From Pseudomonas fildesensis (GTDB lineage Bacteria; Pseudomonadota; Gammaproteobacteria; Pseudomonadales; Pseudomonadaceae), in the NCBI RefSeq assembly GCF_001050345.1, contig NZ_LFMW01000001.1, positions 186,001-250,000 of the forward strand: a stretch of DNA of 64,000 nt, read 5' to 3'. This document shows positions 28,296-36,911 of the stretch, one piece after another. Each line of letters starts with the position of its first letter. The stretch's first letter is position 1. A model generated the notes under the pieces. The model was not told the origin of the DNA and did not search any database. It was given only the letters and a program-made list of their open reading frames with translations. Made by a program: the position numbers and the translations under genes.

Positions 28296-30177
28296 GCTGC
28301 TTGCCCAGGTTGCCCAACTGCAACGGGACAACCACAAGCTGGCGCGGATCAACGCGGCGCTGATCGAACGCATCGAGTCCGGCATGGCCCAGGGCAACAA
28401 CCCTTACACCACCTTCCAGCATTCGGTGGTGCTGGCCGAGCAAGTGCGCGAACGCACCGACGCGCTGAACCAGGCGATGGCCGAACTCAAAGCCAGCAAC
28501 CACTTGCTGATCAACGCCCGGCTGCGCGCTGAAACCTTGCGCGGTGAACAGGCGGCGGCGCAGAAGGCCCAGGAAAGCGAACGCTGGATTCGCCTGATCA
28601 CCGACAACGTACCGGCCCTGATCGGCTACCTGAATGCCGACTTGGTCTACGAGTTCACCAATAAAGTCTACGAAGAATGGTACTGCTGGCCGCGCGGCAT
28701 GATGCTTGGGCAGAGCTTGCGCGAAGTCCACAGCGAGCAGCATTGCCAGCGCCTGGATGCCTACGTCGCCCGTGCCCTGGCCGGGGAGAGCGTGACCTTT
28801 GAGTTTGCCGAGACCAACATCAAAAACCAGGAGCGCTACATGCTGCGCTCCTATGTACCGAACATGCTGGCCAGTGGCGAAGTGGTGGGGATTTTCGTGT
28901 TGATCCGCGACATCACCGAGCGCCGCCGCACCGCCGAAGCGCTGCACCAGGCCTATCTGCACCTCGAACAGCGCGTCGCCCAGCGCACTTCGGAACTCAC
29001 TTCGCTCAACGACCAGTTGCTGCAGGAGATCGACGAGCGCCGCCGCATGGAATCACGCCTGCGCGAGGCCAAGCTGGAGGCCGAGCAGGCCAACCTGTCG
29101 AAAACCAAGTTCCTCGCCGCCGTCAGCCATGACCTGCTGCAACCCCTGAACGCGGCCCGCCTGTTTACCAGCGCGCTGCTGGAACGCCCCAGCGAAACCC
29201 TGGTGCGCAATGTGAGCAATTCCCTGGAGGACGTGGAAAACCTGTTGGGCACCTTGGTCGATATTTCCAAGCTGGATGCCGGGGTGATCAAGGCTGATAT
29301 CGCCCCGTTCGCCTTGAGCGAACTGCTGGATAACCTCGCCGCCGAGTACACCGAACTGGCCCGCAGCGAGGGCCTGGCATTGCATTTTGTCGGCTGCTCG
29401 GCGCTAGTGCGCAGCGATATCCAGCTGCTGGCGCGGATCCTGCGCAACCTGTTGAGCAATGCGATTCGCTACACCTACAAGGGGCGCGTGGTGCTCGGGT
29501 GTCGACGCCAGCATCAGCGTTTGTTGATCCAGGTGTGGGACAGCGGCATGGGCATCGCCGAAGAGCGGCTGGAAGAGATTTTCCAGGAGTTCAAGCGCGG
29601 TGATGTGCAGCGTCCGGACCAGGATCGCGGGTTGGGCCTGGGGCTGGCGATCGTCGAGAAAATCGCCGGGATTCTCGGCCATCGCATCACGGTCAAATCC
29701 TGGCCGGGCAAGGGCTCGATGTTCTCGGTGGAGGTGCCAGTGAGCGCCACCGCGCCCAGGTCATTGCCTCAGCCGTCCATGAGCGAACCCATGCTGGAGC
29801 GCCTGCAGGGCGCGCGCGTGTGGGTGCTGGATAACGACGCGGCCATCTGCGCAGGCATGCGCACATTACTGGAAGGTTGGGGCTGCCGGGTGGTGACGGC
29901 GTTGTCGGAGCAGGACCTGGCACGGCAGGTGGACAACTACCATGCCGAGGCGGACTTGCTGATAGCCGATTACCACCTCGATAACGACCAGAACGGCGTG
30001 GATGCCGTCGCCCGCATCAACGCCCGGCGCGGCAGCGCGATACCCGCGATGATGATCACCGCCAACTACAGCAATGAGCTGAAGCTGCAGATTCGTGAGT
30101 TGGGGCATACGCTGATGCACAAGCCGGTGCGGCCGATGAAGCTCAAGACCGCCATGAGCCACCTGCTCGGCAAATGA
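28237..30177 (+). CDS. nahK: Hybrid sensor histidine kinase (NahK/ErcS'/PedS1 type)
   Basis: Soluble hybrid kinase, 646 residues from the ATG at 28237. A PAS domain (about 112-225), a coiled coil (about 235-290), HisKA with H298 (FLAAVSHDLLQPLNAARL), a HATPase domain (LSNAIRYTYKGR, DRGLGLGLAIV) and a C-terminal receiver (about 525-645, phospho-acceptor D578 in LIADYHLD) are visible. The start overlaps nosP by 59 bases; a TTG at 28276 is an alternative. There are no membrane segments, so input probably comes from the partner FIST protein. The order NosP-kinase-ErbR is that of the P. aeruginosa exa region. Confidence 0.8.
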   Translation: MACTSTRPSPASPLPEGGAELLAQVAQLQRDNHKLARINAALIERIESGMAQGNNPYTTFQHSVVLAEQVRERTDALNQAMAELKASNHLLINARLRAETLRGEQAAAQKAQESERWIRLITDNVPALIGYLNADLVYEFTNKVYEEWYCWPRGMMLGQSLREVHSEQHCQRLDAYVARALAGESVTFEFAETNIKNQERYMLRSYVPNMLASGEVVGIFVLIRDITERRRTAEALHQAYLHLEQRVAQRTSELTSLNDQLLQEIDERRRMESRLREAKLEAEQANLSKTKFLAAVSHDLLQPLNAARLFTSALLERPSETLVRNVSNSLEDVENLLGTLVDISKLDAGVIKADIAPFALSELLDNLAAEYTELARSEGLALHFVGCSALVRSDIQLLARILRNLLSNAIRYTYKGRVVLGCRRQHQRLLIQVWDSGMGIAEERLEEIFQEFKRGDVQRPDQDRGLGLGLAIVEKIAGILGHRITVKSWPGKGSMFSVEVPVSATAPRSLPQPSMSEPMLERLQGARVWVLDNDAAICAGMRTLLEGWGCRVVTALSEQDLARQVDNYHAEADLLIADYHLDNDQNGVDAVARINARRGSAIPAMMITANYSNELKLQIRELGHTLMHKPVRPMKLKTAMSHLLGK

Positions 30178-30209
30178 ACACCGAAATACCATCAAATGGA
30201 GATCAAACT

Positions 30210-30295
30210 GTGGGAGGGGGCTTGCTCCCGATAGCGGTGTGAAGTCAAGTAGATGTCGACTGACCCACCGCTATCGGGAGCAAGCCCCCTCCCAC
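30210..30295. repeat. Long perfect inverted repeat (30-bp arms)
   Basis: Arms 30210-30239 and 30266-30295 are exact reverse complements (GTGGGAGGGGGCTTGCTCCC and on), with a 26-base loop. It separates the convergent kinase and response-regulator genes and is a strong candidate for a bidirectional transcript-end hairpin. Confidence 0.88.
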
Positions 30296-30321
30296 CTTTG
30301 ACCGGTGTTGTGTCAGGAAGA

Positions 30322-30987
30322 TCAGCGGCGCAGGTACGAGCCGAAGTCGATATCCCCGGCACTCAAAATCGCCTGCACCCGGTTATGCACATTCAACTTG
30401 CGCAAGATCGCCGACACATGGGCCTTCACCGTGGTCTCGGCAATTTCCAGCGTGTACGCAATCTGCTTGTTCGACTCGCCCTTGGTCATGCGTTCCAGTA
30501 CCAGCAACTGCTTGCGCGTCAGGGCCTGCAGCAGCTCGGGGGCGAAGCCTGGGTTTTCGTTCAGGCGCCTGTGCATGCCGGGCTTCTGGGTGCGGATGAT
30601 GTCCGGCGGCAGGTACACATTGCCGTTGAGAATCTGCTGGATCGCCTCGGTCATTTGCAGGCGCGGCGACGACTTAGTGATAAAACCCACGGCGCCGTAG
30701 GTGATGGCTTGCAGCACGATCTGCTTGTCCTGCTCGGCGGAGACGATCACCACCGGGATGGTCGGGGATTCGTTGCGCAGGTTGATCAGGCCGTTGAGGC
30801 CGTGCATGCCGGGCATGTTCAGGTCGAGCAGGATCAGGTCGAGGTCGTCGTGTTCCCGGGTCAGCGCCAGGGCGCTGTCCAGGTCGGCGGTTTCCATCAC
30901 GTCGCTGCCGGGGAAACCGTCGCTGATGACGTTATGGATCGCTTCGCGAAACAGCGGGTGATCATCGGCAATCAGGATTTTGTACAT
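30322..30987 (-). CDS. LuxR-type response regulator of PQQ-alcohol oxidation (ErbR/AgmR/PedR1 type)
   Basis: NarL/FixJ response regulator, 221 residues: receiver domain ([14 protein letters not shown], phospho-acceptor in [10 protein letters not shown] about residue 55, lysine in GFITKSS) and a C-terminal LuxR HTH ([37 protein letters not shown]). In P. putida and P. aeruginosa the homologue controls quinoprotein ethanol oxidation and is next to the hybrid kinase. It lies 24 bp after the CXXCW gene and probably shares its promoter, which carries a motif also found before the transport operon. That would make it autoregulated. Confidence 0.82.
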   Translation of the reverse strand: MYKILIADDHPLFREAIHNVISDGFPGSDVMETADLDSALALTREHDDLDLILLDLNMPGMHGLNGLINLRNESPTIPVVIVSAEQDKQIVLQAITYGAVGFITKSSPRLQMTEAIQQILNGNVYLPPDIIRTQKPGMHRRLNENPGFAPELLQALTRKQLLVLERMTKGESNKQIAYTLEIAETTVKAHVSAILRKLNVHNRVQAILSAGDIDFGSYLRR

Positions 30988-31011
30988 GGCCGTTCACCTT
31001 TCTTATTGTGA

Positions 31012-31551
31012 TTATTGAAATGGCTCGGGCTGGGCCGCCGTCACCGGCAGCTTCGCCGCTTCCCATGCATCCAGACCGTCGCGATACCAGTACACAGAGG
31101 TATAGCCCAGGTTAGCGGCACGTTTTACCGCGTTCCAACTCAGCCAGCAATCGGAGCGGCAGTAGAAGACCAAGGGGCGCGCGAGGTTGCCGCCACTGTA
31201 GGCATACAAATGGCGCACGAAATAGCTTTGCCACTCCGGCGTGAGGTCGCCGTCGCCGGTATTGGCCAGCCAACGGCTGCCGGGCAGGTTGGCGTGGGGC
31301 TGGTCTTCGATGAAGCGGCCTTGCAACCATTGGCGGCGATACACATCGATCAGCACCGGTGTCGGGGTTTGGGTCAGCAGGGTTTGCAGGGCAGGGGTGT
31401 CAATGATCGTCGCGCCCTGTACGTGATCGGGCGTGGGGCTGCGGTACAGGCTGATGCGATAACCGTCGGCGGAAAATAATGGGGTCTCGGCCTGTACGTT
31501 GGCAGCGAACAGGCACAGCAGTGCCAGCAAGGGCAGTCGGGCAGGCAGCAT
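31012..31551 (-). CDS. PQQ-catabolism-associated CXXCW-motif rhodanese-like protein
   Basis: Exported protein of 179 residues: signal peptide (LPLLALLCLFAANVQA, cleaved before ETP) and a rhodanese-like fold with LIDVYRRQW, PGSRWLANTGDGD and the cysteine signature FYCRSDCWLSWNAVKRA. It is the family annotated as PQQ-dependent catabolism-associated CXXCW motif protein. Its exact periplasmic role is unknown. It is the first gene of the transcript that continues into the response regulator, with the shared promoter motif 79 bp upstream. Confidence 0.82.
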   Translation of the reverse strand: MLPARLPLLALLCLFAANVQAETPLFSADGYRISLYRSPTPDHVQGATIIDTPALQTLLTQTPTPVLIDVYRRQWLQGRFIEDQPHANLPGSRWLANTGDGDLTPEWQSYFVRHLYAYSGGNLARPLVFYCRSDCWLSWNAVKRAANLGYTSVYWYRDGLDAWEAAKLPVTAAQPEPFQ

Positions 31552-31629
31552 GGCAGGGCAATCCTTATCGTTATGTGCCCATTACACGTGAGTCCCGAGC
31601 CTTTGGGAATGCGACGATAGACAGGAAAA

Positions 31630-31647
31630 CCAGTACTAAAGTAGTAG
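31630..31647 (-). promoter_or_regulatory. Shared promoter motif, copy 1
   Basis: CCAGTACTAAAGTAGTAG (as read on +) lies 79 bp upstream of the CXXCW start and matches 35431-35448 at 16 of 18 positions. It is proposed as a binding site for the ErbR/PedR1- or PedR2-type regulator. Confidence 0.55.
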
Positions 31648-31659
31648 TTTTGCCGGCCG

Positions 31660-32451
31660 TCAGCCTTTTTTGCGCACCGCCGCATGCTGGGGGTTGAAGG
31701 TGAGCACCGCCAACAGCGCGAACAGCACTGTCAGGCCCAGGCACACCGCCAGGGCCAGGCCGGCGAAGCGTTCATAGAGGGCGAAGCGCACCAGCTCCAC
31801 GGCGTGGGTGAAGGGGTTGATTGCGCACAACCAGTACAGCCACTCGCTGGAGTCGCGCATCTTCCACAACGGGTACAGCGCCGACGACATGAAAAACAGC
31901 GGGAAAATCACGAAGTTCATCACCCCGGCAAAGTTCTCCAGTTGCCGAATCGCGTTCGACAGCAACAGGCCCAGGGCGCTCAACATCAAGGCCACCAGCA
32001 GCAACGCGGGCAGTGCGATCAACAGCCCCATGGCCGGCGGTTGCACGCCGTACACCCAGGCAATCGCCAGGAACCCGTACACCTGCAGCAGCGAAATCAA
32101 CGCGGTGGCCAGCAACTTGCTGCACAGCAAAAACGTGCGTGGCAGTGGGCTGGTCAGCAGTACGCGCATGCTGCCCATCTCGCGGTCGTAAACCATTGAC
32201 AGCGAACCCTGCATGCCGTTGAACAGCAGGATCATGCAGGCCAGGCCCGGAATGATGTAGACCTCGTAGGGGATGTAGGTGTCGTAGGGTTCGATCACCG
32301 AGATGCCCAAGGCCGCGCGGAAACCGGCGGCAAACACCAGCAGCCACAACAATGGACGCACCAGGGCGCTGAGAAACCGCGTGCGCTGTAACACAAAGCG
32401 CAGCCACTCGCGCAGCACGATGCCGCGCAAGCATTGCCAGTAAGCGTTCAT
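31660..32451 (-). CDS. ABC-2 type permease of the PQQ-alcohol cluster
   Basis: Inner-membrane permease, 263 residues, about six hydrophobic segments, ABC-2 family (PGLACMILLFNGMQGSLSMV, REMGSMRVLLTSPLPRTFLL). It partners with the ATPase whose stop overlaps its start (ATGA). The cluster as a whole corresponds to P. putida genes between pedR1 and pedS2, which form an exporter linked to volatile-alcohol oxidation. The cargo is unknown. It is the last gene of the four-gene transport operon. Confidence 0.83.
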   Translation of the reverse strand: MNAYWQCLRGIVLREWLRFVLQRTRFLSALVRPLLWLLVFAAGFRAALGISVIEPYDTYIPYEVYIIPGLACMILLFNGMQGSLSMVYDREMGSMRVLLTSPLPRTFLLCSKLLATALISLLQVYGFLAIAWVYGVQPPAMGLLIALPALLLVALMLSALGLLLSNAIRQLENFAGVMNFVIFPLFFMSSALYPLWKMRDSSEWLYWLCAINPFTHAVELVRFALYERFAGLALAVCLGLTVLFALLAVLTFNPQHAAVRKKG

Positions 32452-33188
32452 GCCGCCGCTCCCGTTGCGGTGGGACGGGTCAGGCGAGCGAAGACGCTGC
32501 CCAGGTCGCCGCCTTGTGCCTGGATCAGCGCATCGACTTGCCCACTGGCCACCAAGCGGCCCTGATGCAGAATCATCAATGCATCGTCGGCCTGCACTTC
32601 ATCGAGCAGGTGAGTGGTCCACAGCACGCTAATGCCTTGGTCCAGGCACAGGCTGCGCACATGCTGGTTCAGCGCCAGGCGGCTGGCGGGGTCGAGGCCG
32701 ACGCTGGCCTCATCCAGCAGCAGCAAGCGCGGTTCATGCAGCAAGGCCCGGGCGATTTCCACGCGGCGCCGGTGCCCGCCGTTGAGTTCGCGAACTTTTT
32801 CGCGACGGCGTTCGGTGAGGGATTGGCGCGCCAGTTCGGCCTCTACGCGCAAGTCGGTCTGGCGGCGCGACAAACCATGCAGCGCGGCTTGGTAGCGCAG
32901 GTTCTGTTCCACGCTCAAGTCCAGGTCCAGGGTGCTCTGCTGGAACACCACACCCAGCTGTTTGAGGGCTGCGCGCGGCGCATCGCGCAGGGAATGGTCG
33001 CCCACGCGGATGTCGCCGGTTTGCAGGTCGTACAGCCGCGTGAGCAGGGCGATCAACGTGGATTTGCCGGCCCCGTTGGGGCCCAGCAACGCGGCAAAAC
33101 GCCCCGGCGCCAGGCTGAAACTCACTGCGCTCAACGCCTGGCGCGCACCATAGGCGAAGCTCAGGTCGTGCACCTCCAGGGCGTTCAT
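32448..33188 (-). CDS. ABC ATP-binding protein of the PQQ-alcohol cluster
   Basis: ATPase of 246 residues from the ATG at 33188, which overlaps the stop of the beta-propeller gene (ATGA). Walker A is GPNGAGKST and Walker B LLLLDEASVGLDPASR. The signature region is unusual: ELNGGHRRRVEIARALL replaces the common LSGGQ, as in related ped-cluster ATPases of the Ccm/Nod type. The H-loop is WTTHLLDEV. It energises the ABC-2 permease encoded next. Confidence 0.85.
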   Translation of the reverse strand: MNALEVHDLSFAYGARQALSAVSFSLAPGRFAALLGPNGAGKSTLIALLTRLYDLQTGDIRVGDHSLRDAPRAALKQLGVVFQQSTLDLDLSVEQNLRYQAALHGLSRRQTDLRVEAELARQSLTERRREKVRELNGGHRRRVEIARALLHEPRLLLLDEASVGLDPASRLALNQHVRSLCLDQGISVLWTTHLLDEVQADDALMILHQGRLVASGQVDALIQAQGGDLGSVFARLTRPTATGAAA

Positions 33189-34144
33189 GGCGTGACCACC
33201 ACGCCCCACGGATAACGCCCGACTTTCACCGACTTGATGACCTTGAGGCTGTCCACATCAATCACCGACACATCGCCGCTCACGCCATTGGTGGCCAGCA
33301 ACTGCTTCTCGTCCGGGGTAAATGCCATCTGCCACACGCGGCGTCCCACCAACAGGTAGTCGAGCACCTCGAAGGTCTTGGCGTCGATCACCGCCACATG
33401 GTTGGCCGGGCCCAGGGCGACAAAACCATATTTGCCGTCGGCGCTGAGTTTGATTCCCACCGGCTGCACCTTGTCCGGGTGCACGCCCTTGATCTTGAAG
33501 GTCAGGGTCTTGAGGATCGTGCGGCTGGCGACGTCGAGAACGGTCACGGTGCCGCCGATTTCCGCCGAAGCCCATAGCTGCGAGCCATCGTGGTTGAACT
33601 CGACAAAGCGCGGGCGCTGGTCCACCAGGGTGCTGTCGGCCAGGGTCTGGGTGCTGGTGTCGATCCAGTGCAGCATGTTGGTGGTCTCGCTGGTGTTCAC
33701 CGCCCACTTGCCGTCCGGGCTCACGGCCATGCCTTCGGGCTCCACGCCGACGTTGATCTGGCCGAGCACCTTGGAGGTCTCGGTGTCGATCACCGTGACC
33801 AGCGCATCGTCTTCATTGGACACATACAGCCAGCGGTTATTGGGGTGCAGGGCGAACTGCTCGGGGTCTTTGCCGGAGGGCAGTTCCTTGATGATCCTGC
33901 GGGTGGCCACGTCCATCACCTGTACCCGGTCCGAATCGCTGGCGCAGATGTACAGCAGCGTGTTGTCGTGGGACAGCAGCAGGCCCCGTGGGCGCTGGCC
34001 GACCTTGAGCGTGTCGGTGACTTGCAGGGTCTGCATGTCGATCAGGCTCAGGCTGTTGTCTTTCTCGTTGGAGACCCAAGCGGTGCTGGCCGCAGCGTGC
34101 CCGGCGGCAAGCAGCAGGGCGCATGAGAGCAGGGTGCGGCGCAT
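33185..34144 (-). CDS. Periplasmic YVTN beta-propeller protein of PQQ catabolism
   Basis: Exported protein of 319 residues: signal peptide (LLSCALLLAAGHAAA) followed by about seven propeller blades of YVTN type (TAWVSNEKDNSLSLIDMQTL, RWLYVSNEDDALVTVIDTET, QLLATNGVSGDVSVIDVDSL). It belongs to the PQQ-dependent catabolism-associated beta-propeller family. It lies 26 bp after the binding-protein gene and overlaps the ATPase gene by ATGA. It may interact with quinoproteins in the periplasm; no catalytic residues are recognised. Confidence 0.85.
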   Translation of the reverse strand: MRRTLLSCALLLAAGHAAASTAWVSNEKDNSLSLIDMQTLQVTDTLKVGQRPRGLLLSHDNTLLYICASDSDRVQVMDVATRRIIKELPSGKDPEQFALHPNNRWLYVSNEDDALVTVIDTETSKVLGQINVGVEPEGMAVSPDGKWAVNTSETTNMLHWIDTSTQTLADSTLVDQRPRFVEFNHDGSQLWASAEIGGTVTVLDVASRTILKTLTFKIKGVHPDKVQPVGIKLSADGKYGFVALGPANHVAVIDAKTFEVLDYLLVGRRVWQMAFTPDEKQLLATNGVSGDVSVIDVDSLKVIKSVKVGRYPWGVVVTP

Positions 34145-34170
34145 GGCGGATTCCTTATTATTGTGGGCGA

Positions 34171-35355
34171 TCAGGGAAAGCGGCAGGTCACCTCGGGCTT
34201 GTCATAGCCCAGGCTGTCCATTTCGTTGAAGGGGTGCAGAAAACCCTCCTGGGGCGACGTGCTGACCAGGGCGCGGGGTTGCACGAGGGGGATCGGTTGG
34301 CGCAGTTCGCCGTTCCACGGGCGGTAGCTGAGCTTGCGGCCCTTGAAACCGTCCAGGGGCAGTTGCTCGCTGATTGCCAGTTGGCGGATGGCCATGGGGT
34401 CGGCCTGGCGCAGCTTGCTCACTGCACTGGCGATGCTGCGCACGGCCATCCAGGCGGCGAAGTCGCGGTCGTTCATCCAGCGCCCGGCCAGGGCCTCAAA
34501 GCGTTTTTGCAGTTGGGCGGCGCCGTAGGTCTCGACGGTTTTGTGCCAGCCGGTGGGCGTCAGGCCCTGGGTGCCGGCGACGGGGCGCGGGTACCAGGTC
34601 TGGTAGGGCACGTACTCGCCGAAGTCGCCGCGCTCGTCGGCCACCAGCACCACGTCGTATTCGGCGGTCTGGGTGAACAGCGGCATATCCGCCTGGGCGC
34701 TGCGGCGTTGATCGTTATCGAAGCGCCAGGCTTTCTCCGCCACCAGTTGCACGCCGAAGCGCTTGGCGGCGCGGCGCAGGGCGGCGGCGTAGGCCTGGTC
34801 ATCCTCGGTGGGGCCGACGATCAGCAGCGCCTTCTGCCATTTGCGCACCACCAGGAACTGCGCCAGCGCATCGGCGAGCATCGCCCGGCTGGGCAACGTA
34901 TGCAGCACGTTGCCCAGGCAGTCGGTGCTGCGCAGGCTGTCATCGGGGCTGCCGGCGTTGAACAGCAGGCTGTCGGGCAGGGCCGCGCTGAGTTGGCGCA
35001 GGCTGGCGGCGGGAGCGTTCACCACGAACAGGCGCAGGCCTTGGGCGTGCTGGGCCTGGGCGGCGGCCAGCAGCGCCTCGGGCGTGTCCACCGTGGCCGT
35101 GGCCAGGCTGTAGCGCTGGTTGAGAAAGGCCCCGGTGCTGTTGCTGTCGATGATCGCCAGCTCGGCGCCGCGCTGCCCGGCATCGGCCGGCTCGGGAATC
35201 ACATTGGACAGCAGCGGCCCTGGGTCAGGCCGATAGCCCAGGTAGCCGATCTGCACCGCCAACGGCGCCTCGGCGGCGTGGCTGGCGGTGGTCACCCCGG
35301 CGGCGCAAGCAATCGCCAGCAGGTAGATCACGGCGTAGGGGGCGAGCTGGCGCAT
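34171..35355 (-). CDS. ABC transporter substrate-binding protein, PQQ-alcohol dehydrogenase system
   Basis: Periplasmic binding protein of 394 residues of the branched-amino-acid type (Peripla_BP_6-like), matching the class annotated as PQQ-dependent alcohol dehydrogenase system substrate-binding protein. Signal peptide 1-30 (YLLAIACAAGVTTASHA). The mature part has IGYLGYRPDPGPLLSNVIPE and ALLIVGPTEDDQAYAAALRR. The ATG at 35355 has GGAG six bases upstream; an ATG at 35367 is the alternative. First gene of the operon, with the shared motif 76 bp upstream. Pairing of an import-type binding protein with an ABC-2 permease is a known oddity of this cluster. Confidence 0.82.
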   Translation of the reverse strand: MRQLAPYAVIYLLAIACAAGVTTASHAAEAPLAVQIGYLGYRPDPGPLLSNVIPEPADAGQRGAELAIIDSNSTGAFLNQRYSLATATVDTPEALLAAAQAQHAQGLRLFVVNAPAASLRQLSAALPDSLLFNAGSPDDSLRSTDCLGNVLHTLPSRAMLADALAQFLVVRKWQKALLIVGPTEDDQAYAAALRRAAKRFGVQLVAEKAWRFDNDQRRSAQADMPLFTQTAEYDVVLVADERGDFGEYVPYQTWYPRPVAGTQGLTPTGWHKTVETYGAAQLQKRFEALAGRWMNDRDFAAWMAVRSIASAVSKLRQADPMAIRQLAISEQLPLDGFKGRKLSYRPWNGELRQPIPLVQPRALVSTSPQEGFLHPFNEMDSLGYDKPEVTCRFP

Positions 35356-35430
35356 AAGGCACTCCATGACAGGTAGCGCCAGCATAGGAAGCCTCAGGCC
35401 CGCTGCAAATATGCAGAAAGTACCGCTGAG

Positions 35431-35448
35431 CCAGTACCAAGGTAGTAG
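35431..35448 (-). promoter_or_regulatory. Shared promoter motif, copy 2
   Basis: CCAGTACCAAGGTAGTAG (as read on +) lies 76 bp upstream of the binding-protein start and 82 bp before the small ORF on the other strand. It matches 31630-31647 with two changes and nearly the same distance to a start codon. Confidence 0.55.
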
Positions 35449-35529
35449 CCCCGTGCGCACGGCGCGGTCTTAGCATGGATCTGCACAATCACTCACCGCG
35501 CACCGCGACCACTCGGGAGATGAACGATC

Positions 35530-35646
35530 ATGCAAATCCTCAAGGCGCTGCTCCTGCCGTTCCTGCTGATCGTCAGCCTGATCGGCGTCGACAAACTCCA
35601 CGCGCCACGTCCAGCGTTGAGCGTGCCCGCCAGCGTGGCGCGCTAG
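35530..35646 (+). CDS. Predicted 38-residue membrane peptide upstream of the sensor kinase
   Basis: Short ORF beginning MQILKALLLPFLLIVSLIGV: two positive charges flank a hydrophobic stretch (residues 4-20), then a Pro/Ala/Val-rich tail ends VPASVAR. GGAG lies ten bases before the ATG and the TAG is two bases before the kinase ATG, so translation would be coupled. Nothing in the protein is recognised. It could be a leader peptide or a small partner of the kinase. It is too short to be sure it is expressed. Confidence 0.5.
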   Translation: MQILKALLLPFLLIVSLIGVDKLHAPRPALSVPASVAR

Positions 35647-35648
35647 GC

Positions 35649-36911
35649 ATGTCGGCCCTGTGGCGAATCAACCTGTGGGTGTGCGGCTTCTTCACCCTGG
35701 TCACCTGCGCCTGCACCGCCCTGTTGCTGCACCAGGCCCTGGCGGATGTAGAGCGCGAGCTGCAATCGGCCGAAGCGGTAGTGCATTACCTGAGCGAAAC
35801 CGCCGAGCGCGACCCCGCCAGCCTGCAACCCGGCCTTACCGCCAGCCTGCGCCATGTGCGCGTGCACTGGCTGGCGCCCGGCGAGACCTTGCAAGCCCCG
35901 GTGCCGGAAGGCCTGGACGCCTGGCTTGGCCGCCTGCTGTTTGCCGAGGCACGGCGCAGTGCCCAGGTGCTGGACCTGCCGGATGGGCGGCGCGTCTCCA
36001 TCGCGGTCGACCCCCGCGACGAAATCGATGAAGTCTGGGACTCCCTGCAACAACTGTTGGGCCTGTGCGCCCTGGCCCTGGCGCTGAGTTTGTTGACCAT
36101 CCGCTGGGCCGTGCGCCGTGGCATGGGCGTACTCGATGAACTGCTGCGCGCCCTGCAACAGGTGTGCGCCGGCCAGCTCAACGTGCGCCTGCGCAGCGAA
36201 GGCTCGCCGGAAGCGCGGCAACTGGCGCTGCATTTCAACCGCATGACCCACGCTCTGGAGCAGGCGCGCACCGATAACACCCAACTGACCCAAACCCTGA
36301 TGGCCGTGCAGGAGCAGGAGCGCAATCACTTGGCCCAGACCCTGCACGATGACCTCGGCCAGTACCTGGCCGGCATTCGCGCCCAGGCGTTCCTGCTGCG
36401 CCTGGTCACCGACCAGCCGCACCTGTTGGCGCGCACGGTGGGGCAGTTGGAAGATCACTGCGAGCACTTGCAGCAAGGCTTTCGCGCGTTAGTCCACGAC
36501 CTCTATCCGGTGGCCCTGCAACACCTGCCGGTGGCTGAGGCGTTCGCCATGCTGGTGACGCAGTGGCAGGCCAGCCACGGCATTGACTGCCAACTGCGCG
36601 TCAGCGCGGATTTACCGGCGCTGCCCGGTGCCAGCAAAACCCACCTGTATCGCTTGCTCCAGGAAGCCCTGACCAACATCGTGCGCCATGCCGACGCCAG
36701 CCAAGTGCGCGTGCGCCTGCAACATCGCGGCTCGCGCCTGCGCCTGTGGGTGCGTGATAACGGGCGCGGTGCGCAAACGCCTCAGCGCCCCGGAGTGGGC
36801 CTGTATTCGATGTTTGAACGGGCGCGTTGCCTGGGCGGCGAACTGAAAATCCTCAGCCACCCCGGCGCCGGTTGGGCGCTGGCGTTGAACATGCCATTGG
36901 AGGCGTTATGA
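35649..36911 (+). CDS. Sensor histidine kinase, NarX-like (PedS2-like position)
   Basis: Membrane kinase of 420 residues: TM1 (about 7-27), a 105-residue periplasmic sensor region, TM2 (about 134-152), HAMP, HisKA_3 with H233 (HLAQTLHDDLGQYLAGIRAQ), and HATPase (LLQEALTNIVRHADASQVRV, DNGRGA). The ATG at 35649 is preferred over the open frame extending to 35475. Gene order matches P. putida, where PedS2 at this place senses lanthanides for the PedE/PedH switch. Whether this protein does so here is unknown, since no PQQ dehydrogenase is nearby. Confidence 0.82.
   Translation: MSALWRINLWVCGFFTLVTCACTALLLHQALADVERELQSAEAVVHYLSETAERDPASLQPGLTASLRHVRVHWLAPGETLQAPVPEGLDAWLGRLLFAEARRSAQVLDLPDGRRVSIAVDPRDEIDEVWDSLQQLLGLCALALALSLLTIRWAVRRGMGVLDELLRALQQVCAGQLNVRLRSEGSPEARQLALHFNRMTHALEQARTDNTQLTQTLMAVQEQERNHLAQTLHDDLGQYLAGIRAQAFLLRLVTDQPHLLARTVGQLEDHCEHLQQGFRALVHDLYPVALQHLPVAEAFAMLVTQWQASHGIDCQLRVSADLPALPGASKTHLYRLLQEALTNIVRHADASQVRVRLQHRGSRLRLWVRDNGRGAQTPQRPGVGLYSMFERARCLGGELKILSHPGAGWALALNMPLEAL

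Noticed and set aside
35475..35648. N-terminal extension of the NarX-like kinase
   Set aside because: The extension overlaps the better-supported small ORF in another frame and lacks a membrane-proximal pattern; the ATG at 35649 directly precedes TM1.
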